Source: Pseudoalteromonas viridis (GTDB lineage Bacteria > Pseudomonadota > Gammaproteobacteria > Enterobacterales > Alteromonadaceae). From it: a stretch of DNA of 64,000 nucleotides. The translations under genes were made by a program, and so were the position numbers. Numbering within the stretch: position 1 is the stretch's first letter; each line of letters begins with the position of its first letter. Shown piece by piece: positions 28,558-37,023 of the stretch. The notes under the pieces are model-generated. The model was not told where the DNA came from. It did not search any database and saw only the letters and a program-made list of their open reading frames with translations. The stretch spans positions 2,294,001 to 2,358,000 of the forward strand of contig NZ_CP072425.1 in the NCBI RefSeq assembly GCF_017742995.1, written 5' to 3'.

Positions 28558-30237
28558 TTAGTTTTTCCTCGCATTCGCCAAAGAAATACCGCCAAAGGGA
28601 CGCAGCTCAATGCCCATCACGCTGGTATTGCTGGCCTGAAAGCGCATGCCATGGGCAATCGGCACAACCGGTAGCTCGGCAATCAACATTTGTTGCGCCT
28701 GCTGATAAAACTGCTTGCGCTGCTGTAGGTCGCTTGTATCCAGCGCCTGAGTCAGCAATAAATCAAACTCCGGGTTACACCAGTTTGCCGGGTTTTTACC
28801 ACTGAAAGTCGCGGTGCAGCTGAGCAAAGGACTGAAAAAGTTGTCCGGATCTGGTGTATCGGCAGCCCAGCCGAGTAATACGCTGTCGTGCTCATGGCGA
28901 CCGACGCGTTCCAAAAAGGTGTTCCACTCGTATTCAACTATGGTTGCCCGGATCCCTATTTCACGCAGGTCGCTCTGAATTAGCTCGGCCATTTTACGGG
29001 CATTGGGATTGTAAATGCGCGAGACGGGCATAGCCCACAGATCCATTTCAAAGCCATCCGGGTAACCGGCCTGTGCCAGAAACTCTCGGGCGCGCTCCGG
29101 GTCATAGCTGGGCATGGCCTGAGTCTGAAAGGCCCAGGAAGAAGGCGGTAAAATGGAGCGAGCCTGGATCCCATTGCCGTAAAACACCGCTTTCATGATT
29201 TTCTGAAAGTCGATACTGTGCGCCAGCGCTTTACGCACCAGGACGTTATCAAAGGGCGGCTTTTCTGTATTAAAGGCCCAGTAGCCGACATTCAGGTTGA
29301 CGGCTTTATCGACCCGGATATCTTTACGCGCCGCCAGCGTTTCCAGCTGAGTGGCGCTGGGGTGTGCGGTAATGTCACACTCTTTGGTCAGCATTTTGGC
29401 AATGCGGCTGGTATTGTTGGTGGTGATGTCATACACCAGCTGATCCATCGCCAGGTCATGCTTCCAGTAATCCGGATGTTTGTGGTAACGGATCAGGTTA
29501 TCGCGCAAAAATCCTTTGTATTTGTAGGGGCCGGTGCCGACAGGCAGCATGTCGAAATCTTGCTTACGCTCTTGCGCGACCAGTTGCATGGCGTACTCCT
29601 GTGACAGGATCACGGCAAAGTCGGTGGCAATGTTGGATAAAAAGCTACTTTCGCTGCTGAATAGCTCAAACCGCACTGTGTAGTCGTCTACTTTGACTAT
29701 CTGGCGGATCAGCTGATCCATGCCAACGCTCTGGAAATAGGGATAATTGGCATCGCCGACAAAATGAAACGGATTGTACACATCGAACAGACGATTAAAC
29801 GAAAACACCACGTCATCGGCAGTCATAGTGCGGGTCGGGGTAAAATAATCTGTGTTATGAAAAGTGACGTCTTTGCGCAGCGTAAAGGTGATTTGCTTAC
29901 CGTCTTCACTGATCTCCCAGCCGGTCGCCAGCTCAGGGCGAAACTCTGCAGTGAGTGGATCTATGCTGATCAGGGTGTTGTATAGCTGGTTAGCAATAAT
30001 ATCTATGGTTGAGCCCGTTGTGGTGACTTGTGGATTAAATGACACCGGGTTGGCTTCGGCGCAATAGACGATCCCCTGGATCTTGCGCTGAGCCTGCGCT
30101 TTGTTATCACTACAGCCACTGAGTAGCAGCGCGATGAACGCAGTGATAGGTAGCAGCCAGCTTTTGCCCAGATGTTGACTCAATGTCACCAGGCAGGGTG
30201 CCTGGATCGGTGGTTTATCAGTTGCTCTGTTAGCCAC
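28558..30237 (-). CDS. sapA: Peptide ABC transporter substrate-binding protein SapA, lipoprotein form
   Basis: Family SBP_bac_5 substrate-binding protein of 559 residues. Motifs: PVSFNPQ, FTPTRTMTADDVVFSFNRLFD, PVGTGPYKYKGF, ALAHSIDFQKI, LLGWAADTPDPDNFF and LLSCTATFSG, as in E. coli SapA. Start: a GTG 2 bp after the pspF stop, with GAGG as ribosome site inside the end of pspF. Oddity: the N-terminus ends in LLLSGC with Cys42, a lipobox, so the protein is probably membrane-anchored rather than free in the periplasm as I recall for E. coli. The n-region (about 28 residues) is unusually long. Confidence 0.92.
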   Translation of the reverse strand: MANRATDKPPIQAPCLVTLSQHLGKSWLLPITAFIALLLSGCSDNKAQAQRKIQGIVYCAEANPVSFNPQVTTTGSTIDIIANQLYNTLISIDPLTAEFRPELATGWEISEDGKQITFTLRKDVTFHNTDYFTPTRTMTADDVVFSFNRLFDVYNPFHFVGDANYPYFQSVGMDQLIRQIVKVDDYTVRFELFSSESSFLSNIATDFAVILSQEYAMQLVAQERKQDFDMLPVGTGPYKYKGFLRDNLIRYHKHPDYWKHDLAMDQLVYDITTNNTSRIAKMLTKECDITAHPSATQLETLAARKDIRVDKAVNLNVGYWAFNTEKPPFDNVLVRKALAHSIDFQKIMKAVFYGNGIQARSILPPSSWAFQTQAMPSYDPERAREFLAQAGYPDGFEMDLWAMPVSRIYNPNARKMAELIQSDLREIGIRATIVEYEWNTFLERVGRHEHDSVLLGWAADTPDPDNFFSPLLSCTATFSGKNPANWCNPEFDLLLTQALDTSDLQQRKQFYQQAQQMLIAELPVVPIAHGMRFQASNTSVMGIELRPFGGISLANARKN

Positions 30238-30239
30238 GG

Positions 30240-31304
30240 CTAAGCCTCTTGTTGCGAGTCCAGGAGATTGTACTTTTTCAGATAGCCTCGTAACTGATGA
30301 TAAGTCAGACCAAGGTTCTGGGCGGTTTTTTTCTGGTTAAACTGGCTATGCTCCAGGGCATTGCGCAGCAGGTCGATTTCAAATTCATTGGAAAGCGACT
30401 TTAGATCGCACGGGAATGAGCTAACCGACGGTTTTGTCTGCGGCGTGTGCGCCATGACCTCAGGGGCGGCTGCTGCCGGAGCTTGCGTCTCCGCGGCTTT
30501 TTTAATTCTTTGAGTAGGTCGATAGGGACTGGCAAACGGATCGAAAACAATCTGATGCACCGCCAGCTGTTCACTGCCGTGACGATACAAACTCCGCTCC
30601 ACGACATTTTTTAGCTCCCGAATATTGCCCGGCCAGGGGTACTCGAGCAGCAACTCTGTGGCGCTACGGGTAAAGCCACTGAATAAAGACCAGCCTAAAT
30701 CGCGGGCCATATTAATGGCAAAATGTTCCGCCAGCAGCAGGATGTCTTCTTTGCGCTCCCGCAGTGGTGGCAATGTGATGACGTCAAAGGCTAAACGGTC
30801 GAGCAAGTCATGACGAAACTCACCATTATCAGCGAGGGTAGGTAAGTCTTCGTTGGTGGCGCAGACAAGTCGGGTATCGACCTTGACAGTTTGTTTACCG
30901 CCAACCCGCTCAAATTCGCCATATTCGATCACCCGCAGGAGCTTTTCCTGCACCATGGCTGAGGTATTGGCCAGTTCATCAAGAAATAGCGTGCCGCCGT
31001 TGGCGCGCTCAAAGCGGCCTTCGTGTCGTTTACTGGCGCCGGTGAAGGCACCGCTCTCGTGACCAAACAGCTCACTTTCCAATAAGTTTTCGTTTAACGC
31101 CGCGCAGTTGAGTTTGACATAGTTCTGATCCCAGCGCTCGGATAAGTAGTGCAAGCGGGCCGCAATCAGCTCCTTACCCGTACCACGCTCACCGATGATC
31201 AGTACCGGCTTCTCCAGCGGAGCAAGTTGTGAGACCTGATCCAATACAGCAAGAAAGCTATCCGACTGGCCGAGTAAATTATCCTGTTGGCGAAACTGAC
31301 TCAT
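30240..31304 (-). CDS. pspF: Phage shock protein operon transcriptional activator PspF
   Basis: AAA+ sigma-54 activator without an N-terminal regulatory domain; in the family it is kept inactive by PspA binding. It has 354 residues. The AAA+ module starts at about residue 6, with Walker A GERGTGKE, the sigma-54-contact loop GAFTGA, and Walker B TLFLDEL. After a Pro/Ala-rich linker (about 270-300) comes a Fis-type HTH (NQKKTAQNLGLTYHQLRGYLKKY). It is divergent from pspA and only 2 bp ahead of sapA, so pspF and sapABCDF appear to form one operon. Confidence 0.95.
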   Translation of the reverse strand: MSQFRQQDNLLGQSDSFLAVLDQVSQLAPLEKPVLIIGERGTGKELIAARLHYLSERWDQNYVKLNCAALNENLLESELFGHESGAFTGASKRHEGRFERANGGTLFLDELANTSAMVQEKLLRVIEYGEFERVGGKQTVKVDTRLVCATNEDLPTLADNGEFRHDLLDRLAFDVITLPPLRERKEDILLLAEHFAINMARDLGWSLFSGFTRSATELLLEYPWPGNIRELKNVVERSLYRHGSEQLAVHQIVFDPFASPYRPTQRIKKAAETQAPAAAAPEVMAHTPQTKPSVSSFPCDLKSLSNEFEIDLLRNALEHSQFNQKKTAQNLGLTYHQLRGYLKKYNLLDSQQEA

Positions 31305-31354
31305 ATTGCCTAACTCTTAGTATTTTTGACTAACATCTAGTGTATTTTAAAAAA

Positions 31355-31370
31355 CAGTGAAGCGAAAGTG
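31355..31370. promoter_or_regulatory. Candidate PspF upstream activating site
   Basis: CAGTGAAGCGAAAGTG lies about 85 bp upstream of the expected pspA transcription start, the right distance for a sigma-54 enhancer, and at the divergent side it would overlap the pspF promoter. It is assigned by position and its TTCGCT core only. Confidence 0.4.
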
Positions 31371-31422
31371 TTTTTATATGATTATAACTTGTTGATTTTA
31401 ATAAGCTAATTTTATTGAAAAG

Positions 31423-31439
31423 TTGGCAAGCTAATTGAT
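31423..31439 (+). promoter_or_regulatory. Sigma-54 promoter of pspABC
   Basis: TTGGCAAGCTAATTGAT: -24 GG (31425-31426) and a -12 TTG element at the correct spacing. It is very close to the E. coli pspA promoter as I recall it. pspA starts 47 bp downstream of the -12. Confidence 0.85.
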
Positions 31440-31485
31440 ACATCTAATCAGCAAACTAAATTACTAACCAAAGAGGTAATAGATT

Positions 31486-32145
31486 ATGGGAATCTTTTCA
31501 CGTTTTGCTGATATTGTTAATTCTAATATCAATGCGATTCTGGATAAAGCGGAAGATCCAGAAAAAATGGTCCGTTTGATCATTCAGGAAATGGAAGACA
31601 CCTTAGTGGAAGTTCGTTCGACGTCGGCAAAAACGCTGGCTGAGAAAAAAGAGCTCGAGCGTCGTGTTGAGCAGTTACGTACTCAGGCCCACGACTGGCA
31701 GCAAAAAGCGGAACTCGCACTGACTAAAGACCGTGAAGATCTGGCCCGGGCGGCTTTGCTTGAAAAGCAAAAAGCCACCGATGCTGCAGACAGCGTGACG
31801 CAAGAGCTGGCACATGTTGAGTCGCACATCGAGAAGCTGCAACAGGAAGTCACCACATTGCAGGAAAAGCTGGCCGATGCCAAAGCGCGTCAAAAAGCCA
31901 TTGTGTTGCGTCAGCGTTCAGCCGAATCTCGTCTGGATGTGAAAAAGGCACTGGATAGCAGTAAAGTCGAAGATGCATTGAATCGCTTTGAGCGTTACGA
32001 GAGCAAAATCGACGGGCTGGAATCTCAGGTTGAGTCTTACGACTTAGGTAAGAAATCTCTGGCCGATGAAATTGCCGATCTGCAAAAGAATGAGAAAGTC
32101 GACGACGAACTTGCGGCACTGAAGAAAAAATTAGCCGATAAGTGA
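31486..32145 (+). CDS. pspA: Phage shock protein A
   Basis: Peripheral inner-membrane protein of the ESCRT-III/Vipp1 superfamily. It binds and repairs stressed membrane and in resting cells inhibits PspF. It has 219 residues, with the amphipathic N-terminal helix MGIFSRFADIVNSNINAIL followed by long coiled coils. The family motif ...DPEKMVRLIIQEMEDTLVEVR is present, and the length is close to E. coli (222). First gene of the rightward psp operon; ribosome site AAAGAGG. Confidence 0.97.
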   Translation: MGIFSRFADIVNSNINAILDKAEDPEKMVRLIIQEMEDTLVEVRSTSAKTLAEKKELERRVEQLRTQAHDWQQKAELALTKDREDLARAALLEKQKATDAADSVTQELAHVESHIEKLQQEVTTLQEKLADAKARQKAIVLRQRSAESRLDVKKALDSSKVEDALNRFERYESKIDGLESQVESYDLGKKSLADEIADLQKNEKVDDELAALKKKLADK

Positions 32146-32220
32146 ATTTGACTGCACCTGCTGTTAAGGTAGGTGCAATAATGAAAAGAACAACGTGCCC
32201 AGGTTAGACAGGAGAGGAAT

Positions 32221-32454
32221 ATGTTTGATGCAGAGATTTTAGTCGCCCCGATCATCATCTTTATGATTGTAGTGGCACCGCTATGGTTGATCCTGCACTA
32301 TCGCAGTAAAAAGCAGGTCAGTCAGGGGCTGAGCGAACACGAGCACCGTCAGCTGGTAGAGCTGGCACACAAAGCAGAGAAAATGGCGCAACGCGTTGAA
32401 ACGCTGGAGGCCCTGCTTGATCAAGAGTCACCAGAATGGAGACGCAAAGTATGA
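32221..32454 (+). CDS. pspB: Phage shock protein B
   Basis: A 77-residue inner-membrane regulator that, with PspC, draws PspA to the membrane on stress. It has one transmembrane helix at residues 6-28 (ILVAPIIIFMIVVAPLWLILHY), a positively charged segment, then a helical part ending LLDQESPEWRRKV. The ribosome site AGGAGAGG is strong. Its stop overlaps the pspC start (ATGA). Confidence 0.95.
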   Translation: MFDAEILVAPIIIFMIVVAPLWLILHYRSKKQVSQGLSEHEHRQLVELAHKAEKMAQRVETLEALLDQESPEWRRKV

Positions 32455-32867
32455 GTAAACGTAGACGAGAATTATACCGTGACCCGAAAAGGGGCAAATT
32501 GGCGGGTGTGTGTGCGGGACTGAGCGACTACTTTGACATGGAGCTGTGGCTGGTTCGGATCCTGTTCGTCACTGCGGTGTTGTTATCCGGAGGCCCGCTG
32601 TTTATTGTAGTTTATATTGCCTGTTGGTTTATTCTGGACAAGAAAACGGAAACACCCCAAACACCCGGCACAAACAGCAACTATTCGAGTAAAGACGAAG
32701 ATCCTGTTTCGGTGAAGTTTAAAGTCTGGCAAAAAGGTGAGCCACCACGTCAGGCACTGTTTGACCTGAAAGAGCGTTTAACGCGCCTGGATGGCCGTAT
32801 CCAGCACATGGAAACGTACGTTACTTCGAGCGAATACACGGTAAAACGCGAGATCAACAAGCTTTAA
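32451..32867 (+). CDS. pspC: Phage shock protein C
   Basis: Inner-membrane sensor partner of PspB, 138 residues. The start is taken as the ATG at 32451 that overlaps the pspB stop (MSKRRRELYRDPKRG); 15 bp of open frame upstream are inside pspB. The PspC domain is seen in GKLAGVCAGLSDYFDMELWLVRILFV with a hydrophobic helix (about 38-65), then a linker and a C-terminal coiled-coil region (LKERLTRLDGRIQHMETYV). Confidence 0.95.
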   Translation: MSKRRRELYRDPKRGKLAGVCAGLSDYFDMELWLVRILFVTAVLLSGGPLFIVVYIACWFILDKKTETPQTPGTNSNYSSKDEDPVSVKFKVWQKGEPPRQALFDLKERLTRLDGRIQHMETYVTSSEYTVKREINKL

Positions 32868-32952
32868 GTGAATGATTTGATGCAAAGGGGGCGCTGCCCG
32901 GGCGTTGGCAGCCTTGCCACCTTTGCCGATAAAATAAGGAATAGATGCCTTT

Positions 32953-34359
32953 ATGAGTGTATCCGGCCTGACTGCCAGGGCGCTGAAAAAGCTACAGCAA
33001 ACCACCCACAAAACCCTCAACCGAAGTCTCGACAGGCATGTTAAGCTGGCTGTAACCGGATTCAGCGGCAGCGGTAAAACGGCCTTTATTACCGCCCTGG
33101 TTAAACATTTAACCACTCAGGCGACAGCGCAAAACCTGCCTTTTTTTGAAGTGGTGCGTGAGCAACGACTGGTCGCCTGCAAACAGGTACCACAAAGTGC
33201 ACTGGATATTCCCAGTTTTGAATACCAAAACGCGGTGCAACATTTACTGGCCGATCCACCCAGCTGGCCACCATCGACCCAGCGGATCAACACCCTGACA
33301 CTGGCGCTAAAGTTTCGCTCGACGCAGGGGGTGAGACAACACCTGAGCGACACTCACACCGTTTATCTGGAGCTGATAGACTATCCGGGTGAATGGTTGA
33401 TGGACTTGCCGATGCTGAACCAGGATTTTGCCAGCTGGAGCGAGCAACAGCTTAAGCGTCTGGCACAGCCGGATTATGCGCATATCAGTGCGCCTTTTTT
33501 GCAGCAGCTTGCCAAATTTGATGCGACGCACGCAGTGGATGAAAGTGCGCTGGCGGCGCTGGCTAATAGCTATGCGGATGTACTTAAGCAGCTCAAGGCA
33601 CAAACCCGTTTGGCGCGGTTGCAGCCGGGTCGTATGTTGATCCCAGGTGAGCTGGAAGGGGCGCCGATATTACAGTTTTTCCCGGTGTCCGGATTGGATG
33701 CCGTGCCCGAGCAGAGCCAGTATCATCATCTTGAACAGCGTTTTGAGGCCTATAAAAAGCAAGTGATCACGCCTTTTTATCGTGAGCACTTTTGCCGCTT
33801 TGACCGTCAGCTGGTGCTGGTAGACCTGCTCAGTGCACTTAACGACGGCCACACTACGCTGACAGAAACACAGTCCGCGTTAAGTGATACGCTGGCGATG
33901 TTCCGCCATGGTAAAAGTGGGTTTTTGTCACGGCTGTTTCGTCCCAGCATAGACAAGGTGTTGTTTGCGGCCAATAAGTGTGACAGCGTGGCACTGGCCG
34001 ATCAGGATAAACTGACGCGTTTATTACATACCTTGTTGTTGCCCAGCGAAAACGAATTAAAGTTCTCAGGCGTGGAAATCGATACCATGGCAATTTCATC
34101 GGTGAAGAGTACACAGCCGAAGCAGTTGACCGAGCAGGGTAAGATCTTGTCCTGTATTTATGGCAAGCCGGTGGGGGAGCCAAATTATATCAGCTATCTG
34201 CCGCCAATCCCGCCCGAGCATTTGCCCAGCGCACAGCAGTGGCCCGCTCAGGGGTATGAGTTCTTATCTTTTGAGCCTTACCCGGCTTATCAGGGGCAAA
34301 TCGAACATATCCGGCTCGATCATGTATTACAGTTTTTATTGGGAGATAAACTTCAATGA
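32953..34359 (+). CDS. ycjX: YcjX-family GTPase (Psp-associated)
   Basis: A 468-residue P-loop NTPase of the YcjX/DUF463 family, long known to sit behind psp genes and to be co-induced by envelope stress; the role is uncertain. P-loop GFSGSGKTAF near residue 43; other family blocks are YLELIDYPGEWLMDLP, FAANKCDSV (NKxD guanine specificity) and SSVKSTQ. It starts 86 bp after pspC. The end overlaps ycjF by 4 bp (ATGA), so they are coupled. Confidence 0.93.
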   Translation: MSVSGLTARALKKLQQTTHKTLNRSLDRHVKLAVTGFSGSGKTAFITALVKHLTTQATAQNLPFFEVVREQRLVACKQVPQSALDIPSFEYQNAVQHLLADPPSWPPSTQRINTLTLALKFRSTQGVRQHLSDTHTVYLELIDYPGEWLMDLPMLNQDFASWSEQQLKRLAQPDYAHISAPFLQQLAKFDATHAVDESALAALANSYADVLKQLKAQTRLARLQPGRMLIPGELEGAPILQFFPVSGLDAVPEQSQYHHLEQRFEAYKKQVITPFYREHFCRFDRQLVLVDLLSALNDGHTTLTETQSALSDTLAMFRHGKSGFLSRLFRPSIDKVLFAANKCDSVALADQDKLTRLLHTLLLPSENELKFSGVEIDTMAISSVKSTQPKQLTEQGKILSCIYGKPVGEPNYISYLPPIPPEHLPSAQQWPAQGYEFLSFEPYPAYQGQIEHIRLDHVLQFLLGDKLQ

Positions 34360-35438
34360 GTGAACCAGCCCAGTCACATCGCGGACGACGTGTTCAGGTT
34401 GAAGCGGCCCCCGAGGCACCACAGTCAGCGACAGCACCACAGGCTGAACAACAGGCACGGCGCGTTGAACAAGGCGCAGAGCAGGCCGATATGAGCACGC
34501 CTGATGAGCGCGAGCAAGCGCTAGATACTGAGTTGCAGGCGATCCCCTTAGAACCCGTGGTACAACCGCCCCGCTCAGGGCTGACCTGGCGTAAGTTATT
34601 GCTGCTGGGCCTGGCTGTGCTGATCCCGGTCGAGATGGCCCTGACATTGCTCGATGCACTCAACCGCAGCTGGGTTCTGGCCGGGTTATATGGACTGGTG
34701 ATTGTCAGCGCACTGGTTGTGCTGGCAAAGTTCTGCTGGTCAGAAGTGCGTGCCCTTGGCAGGTTAAAAAAGCTCGAGAAGCAACGGGCCGGGGCACAAA
34801 GGTTATTAAGCAGCAACCAAATTGGCGAAGCACAAGCTTGGTTAAAGCCGCTGCTGAAGCAGCATGACAAGGCGCAGGTCAGCCAGTTTATGGCGACCAT
34901 ACAACCCCACTTTACCGATCAGGAAGTACTGACGCTGTACGACAACACCTTACTTCAGGATGTGGATGAGCGCGCCCGCTCGCTCATTGCACAGTTCGCC
35001 AGTACCTCCGCACTGATGGTTGCGATAAGCCCCATGGCCATTACCGATATGCTGGCCGTGTTGTGGCGCGGGGTTGTGCTGATAGAAAAGATAAGCCAGC
35101 TGTACGGAATTAAACTGGGTTATCGCAGCCGCATTGAACTTTACCGCTTACTGCTCAAACAGATCATTTTTGTCGGGGCCAGTGAGCTGCTGAGCGACCT
35201 GGCAGCCACCAGCCTGGGCGCTGAGTTATTGGGTAAACTGTCGGCACGTTCAGCACAAGGGCTCAGTGCTGGCGTGTTTACCGCTCGGCTGGGGTATAAA
35301 GCCATGGCTTTATGTCGGCCTATCCCCGTCAGTAAGCCTGCCGCAGGCTACTTATCACAGACAGCCCGCAAATTGGCGAACCTGTTAATTCGCCAATCCT
35401 CTGACAAGTCGGATGAGAACAGTAAAAATAGTGTGTGA
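34356..35438 (+). CDS. ycjF: YcjF-family inner-membrane protein (TIGR01620/DUF697)
   Basis: A 360-residue membrane protein found with YcjX in psp loci. The N-terminal 65 residues are Ala/Glu/Gln-rich and probably disordered. Two transmembrane helices follow (about 77-100 and 106-126), then a coiled coil (LKKLEKQRAGAQRLL), and the DUF697 domain in the last third (SALMVAISPMAITDMLAVLWRGVVLIEKISQLYGIKLGY, given here only as a landmark in pieces: MAITDMLAVLW and IKLGYRSRIELYRLLL). Last gene of the psp unit. Confidence 0.92.
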   Translation: MSEPAQSHRGRRVQVEAAPEAPQSATAPQAEQQARRVEQGAEQADMSTPDEREQALDTELQAIPLEPVVQPPRSGLTWRKLLLLGLAVLIPVEMALTLLDALNRSWVLAGLYGLVIVSALVVLAKFCWSEVRALGRLKKLEKQRAGAQRLLSSNQIGEAQAWLKPLLKQHDKAQVSQFMATIQPHFTDQEVLTLYDNTLLQDVDERARSLIAQFASTSALMVAISPMAITDMLAVLWRGVVLIEKISQLYGIKLGYRSRIELYRLLLKQIIFVGASELLSDLAATSLGAELLGKLSARSAQGLSAGVFTARLGYKAMALCRPIPVSKPAAGYLSQTARKLANLLIRQSSDKSDENSKNSV

Positions 35439-35515
35439 GTGCTCACTGTCGTTATAGGTATTGTTTTATCTGGCTTTTTCTTTTTCGTTCCTTTGTTATG
35501 ACAACTTATGTGTAC

Positions 35516-35542
35516 ACCCGGGCTAATTTAACCGGCCCGGGT
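35516..35542. repeat. GC-rich inverted repeat between ycjF and methionine gamma-lyase
   Basis: ACCCGGGC / GCCCGGGT with an 11-nt loop. There is no T-run after it. It could end the psp transcript, or be a leader structure or operator for the following gene. A weaker GGCAC / GTGCC pair brackets 35560-35584. Confidence 0.6.
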
Positions 35543-35631
35543 TAGCCATCTGCGCGTCCGGCACGCTTGTACATTTTTGTGCCATGGAATATCTAATTGG
35601 TATTCGTCCGAATAACAAAAATAGGCAAGCA

Positions 35632-36810
35632 ATGAAGAAGTTACATGATCAGACCAATTGTATTCACGGTCCACACCACTTTGATGACCCGCATGGTGCC
35701 CTGACGGCCCCTCTGTATCAGAGTTCGACGTTTAAGTTTAAAGATGCGGCACAAGGTGCTGCGCGCTTTGCTGGAGAAGAGGCCGGCTATATTTATACCC
35801 GCCTTGGTAACCCGACGACCCGTGAGCTGGAAGAGAAACTGGCTCAGCTCGAAGAGATGGAAGATGCGGCGGCGACGGCCACGGGTATGGGCGCAGTCTC
35901 TGCCTCTGTGCTGAGCTTTTTACAGCAGGGCGATCATTTAATTGCCTCTAAAGCACTATACGGGTGCAGCTTTGCTTTATTTGCCCACATGCTGCCCAAG
36001 TTTGGCATTGAAGTCACCTTTGTCGATATGACTGACGAGCAGGCGCTGGTCGATGCGTTGCAGCCAAACAGCAAAATGTTATTTGCCGAAACGCCGATCA
36101 ACCCCAACATGACAGTACTGGACCTGGCCATGCTGGGTCAGTTTGCTCAGCAGCATAAGCTGATCAGCGTCATCGACAATACCTTTATGACCCCGTTACT
36201 GCAAAAGCCCAAGCATTTTGGCATCGATATCGTGATCCACAGTGCAACCAAGTACCTGAATGGCCACGGCGATGTCGTCGCCGGTATTGTCTGTGGCAGC
36301 GCAGAGCACATTGAAACCATTAAACTCACTGTACTGAAAGACATCGGGGCAACCATCAGCCCACACGACGCCTGGTTAATCAATCGCGGCCTTAAAACGC
36401 TGCACCTGCGTGTGGCAAGGCACTGTGAAAACGCGCAAAAAGTGGCAGAGTTTCTCGATAGTCACCCTAAGGTGGATACCGTTTACTATCCGGGTTTGCC
36501 ATCGCATCCGGGCTATCGATTCCTCGGTGAGCAGATGAAAGGCGCCGGTGGCGTGATTGCATTTGAGATCAAAGGTGGCGTTAGTGAAGGCGAGAAATTT
36601 ATTAATGCGACGGAGCTTTGCACCCTGGCGGTAAGCCTGGGCGATCCGGAAACGCTGATCCAGCATCCGGCATCCATGACACACTCGCCTTACACGCCTG
36701 AAGAGCGTCAGGCAGCCGGGATCTCGGATGGCCTGATCCGCATTTCCGTTGGGCTTGAGGCCGTGGAAGATATCATCGAAGACCTGGGAAAAGCGTTTTT
36801 GTGTATATAA
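35632..36810 (+). CDS. megL: Methionine gamma-lyase
   Basis: PLP enzyme that splits L-methionine into methanethiol, 2-oxobutyrate and ammonia. The start is set at the ATG at 35632 (MKKLHDQTNCIHG); the frame stays open 48 bp up but is unlikely to be coding. That gives 392 residues (398 in Pseudomonas putida). The PLP lysine is Lys207 in SATKYLNGHGD; YTRLGNPTTRELEEKLAQLE binds the phosphate side. Cys112 in LYGCSF corresponds to the Cys116 that favours gamma-lyase over cystathionine activity. Nearby phhAB suggests a small amino-acid catabolism neighbourhood, but the transcript is probably separate. Confidence 0.9.
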   Translation: MKKLHDQTNCIHGPHHFDDPHGALTAPLYQSSTFKFKDAAQGAARFAGEEAGYIYTRLGNPTTRELEEKLAQLEEMEDAAATATGMGAVSASVLSFLQQGDHLIASKALYGCSFALFAHMLPKFGIEVTFVDMTDEQALVDALQPNSKMLFAETPINPNMTVLDLAMLGQFAQQHKLISVIDNTFMTPLLQKPKHFGIDIVIHSATKYLNGHGDVVAGIVCGSAEHIETIKLTVLKDIGATISPHDAWLINRGLKTLHLRVARHCENAQKVAEFLDSHPKVDTVYYPGLPSHPGYRFLGEQMKGAGGVIAFEIKGGVSEGEKFINATELCTLAVSLGDPETLIQHPASMTHSPYTPEERQAAGISDGLIRISVGLEAVEDIIEDLGKAFLCI

Positions 36811-36834
36811 ATATTTACAGTAAATCGCTTTGTG

Positions 36835-36863
36835 AACCCCATAAATAAAGGGGTGTGTTTTTT
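36835..36863 (+). terminator. Probable terminator of megL
   Basis: ACCCC / GGGGT stem with an 8-nt loop, followed by GTGTTTTTT. The stem is short, so the call is moderate. Confidence 0.55.
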
Positions 36864-36875
36864 AGTGGTCAGCTG

Positions 36876-36893
36876 TGTAAATTAAGGTGTACA
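36876..36893 (+). promoter_or_regulatory. TyrR/PhhR-type box upstream of phhAB
   Basis: TGTAAA-N6-TGTACA, 11 of 12 matches to the TyrR consensus TGTAAA-N6-TTTACA, about 130 bp before phhA. A possible promoter (TTAAAC, 17 bp, TAGTAT) lies between box and gene. Confidence 0.65.
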
Positions 36894-37023
36894 AAATTGA
36901 CCTTTCTGGCCGGGCCGATTTCAGGCCTGGCTATTAAACTTTTCCTCACTTTTACATAGTATCCGGGTAACACTTTGACGCGTTGTTTTTGTTCAGATGC
37001 GACGCATTACCAAGAAGGTTACT

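Noticed and set aside
36997..37023. Upstream Met as start of phhA
   Set aside because: The ATG at 37024 has a good ribosome site and aligns better with the family N-terminus.
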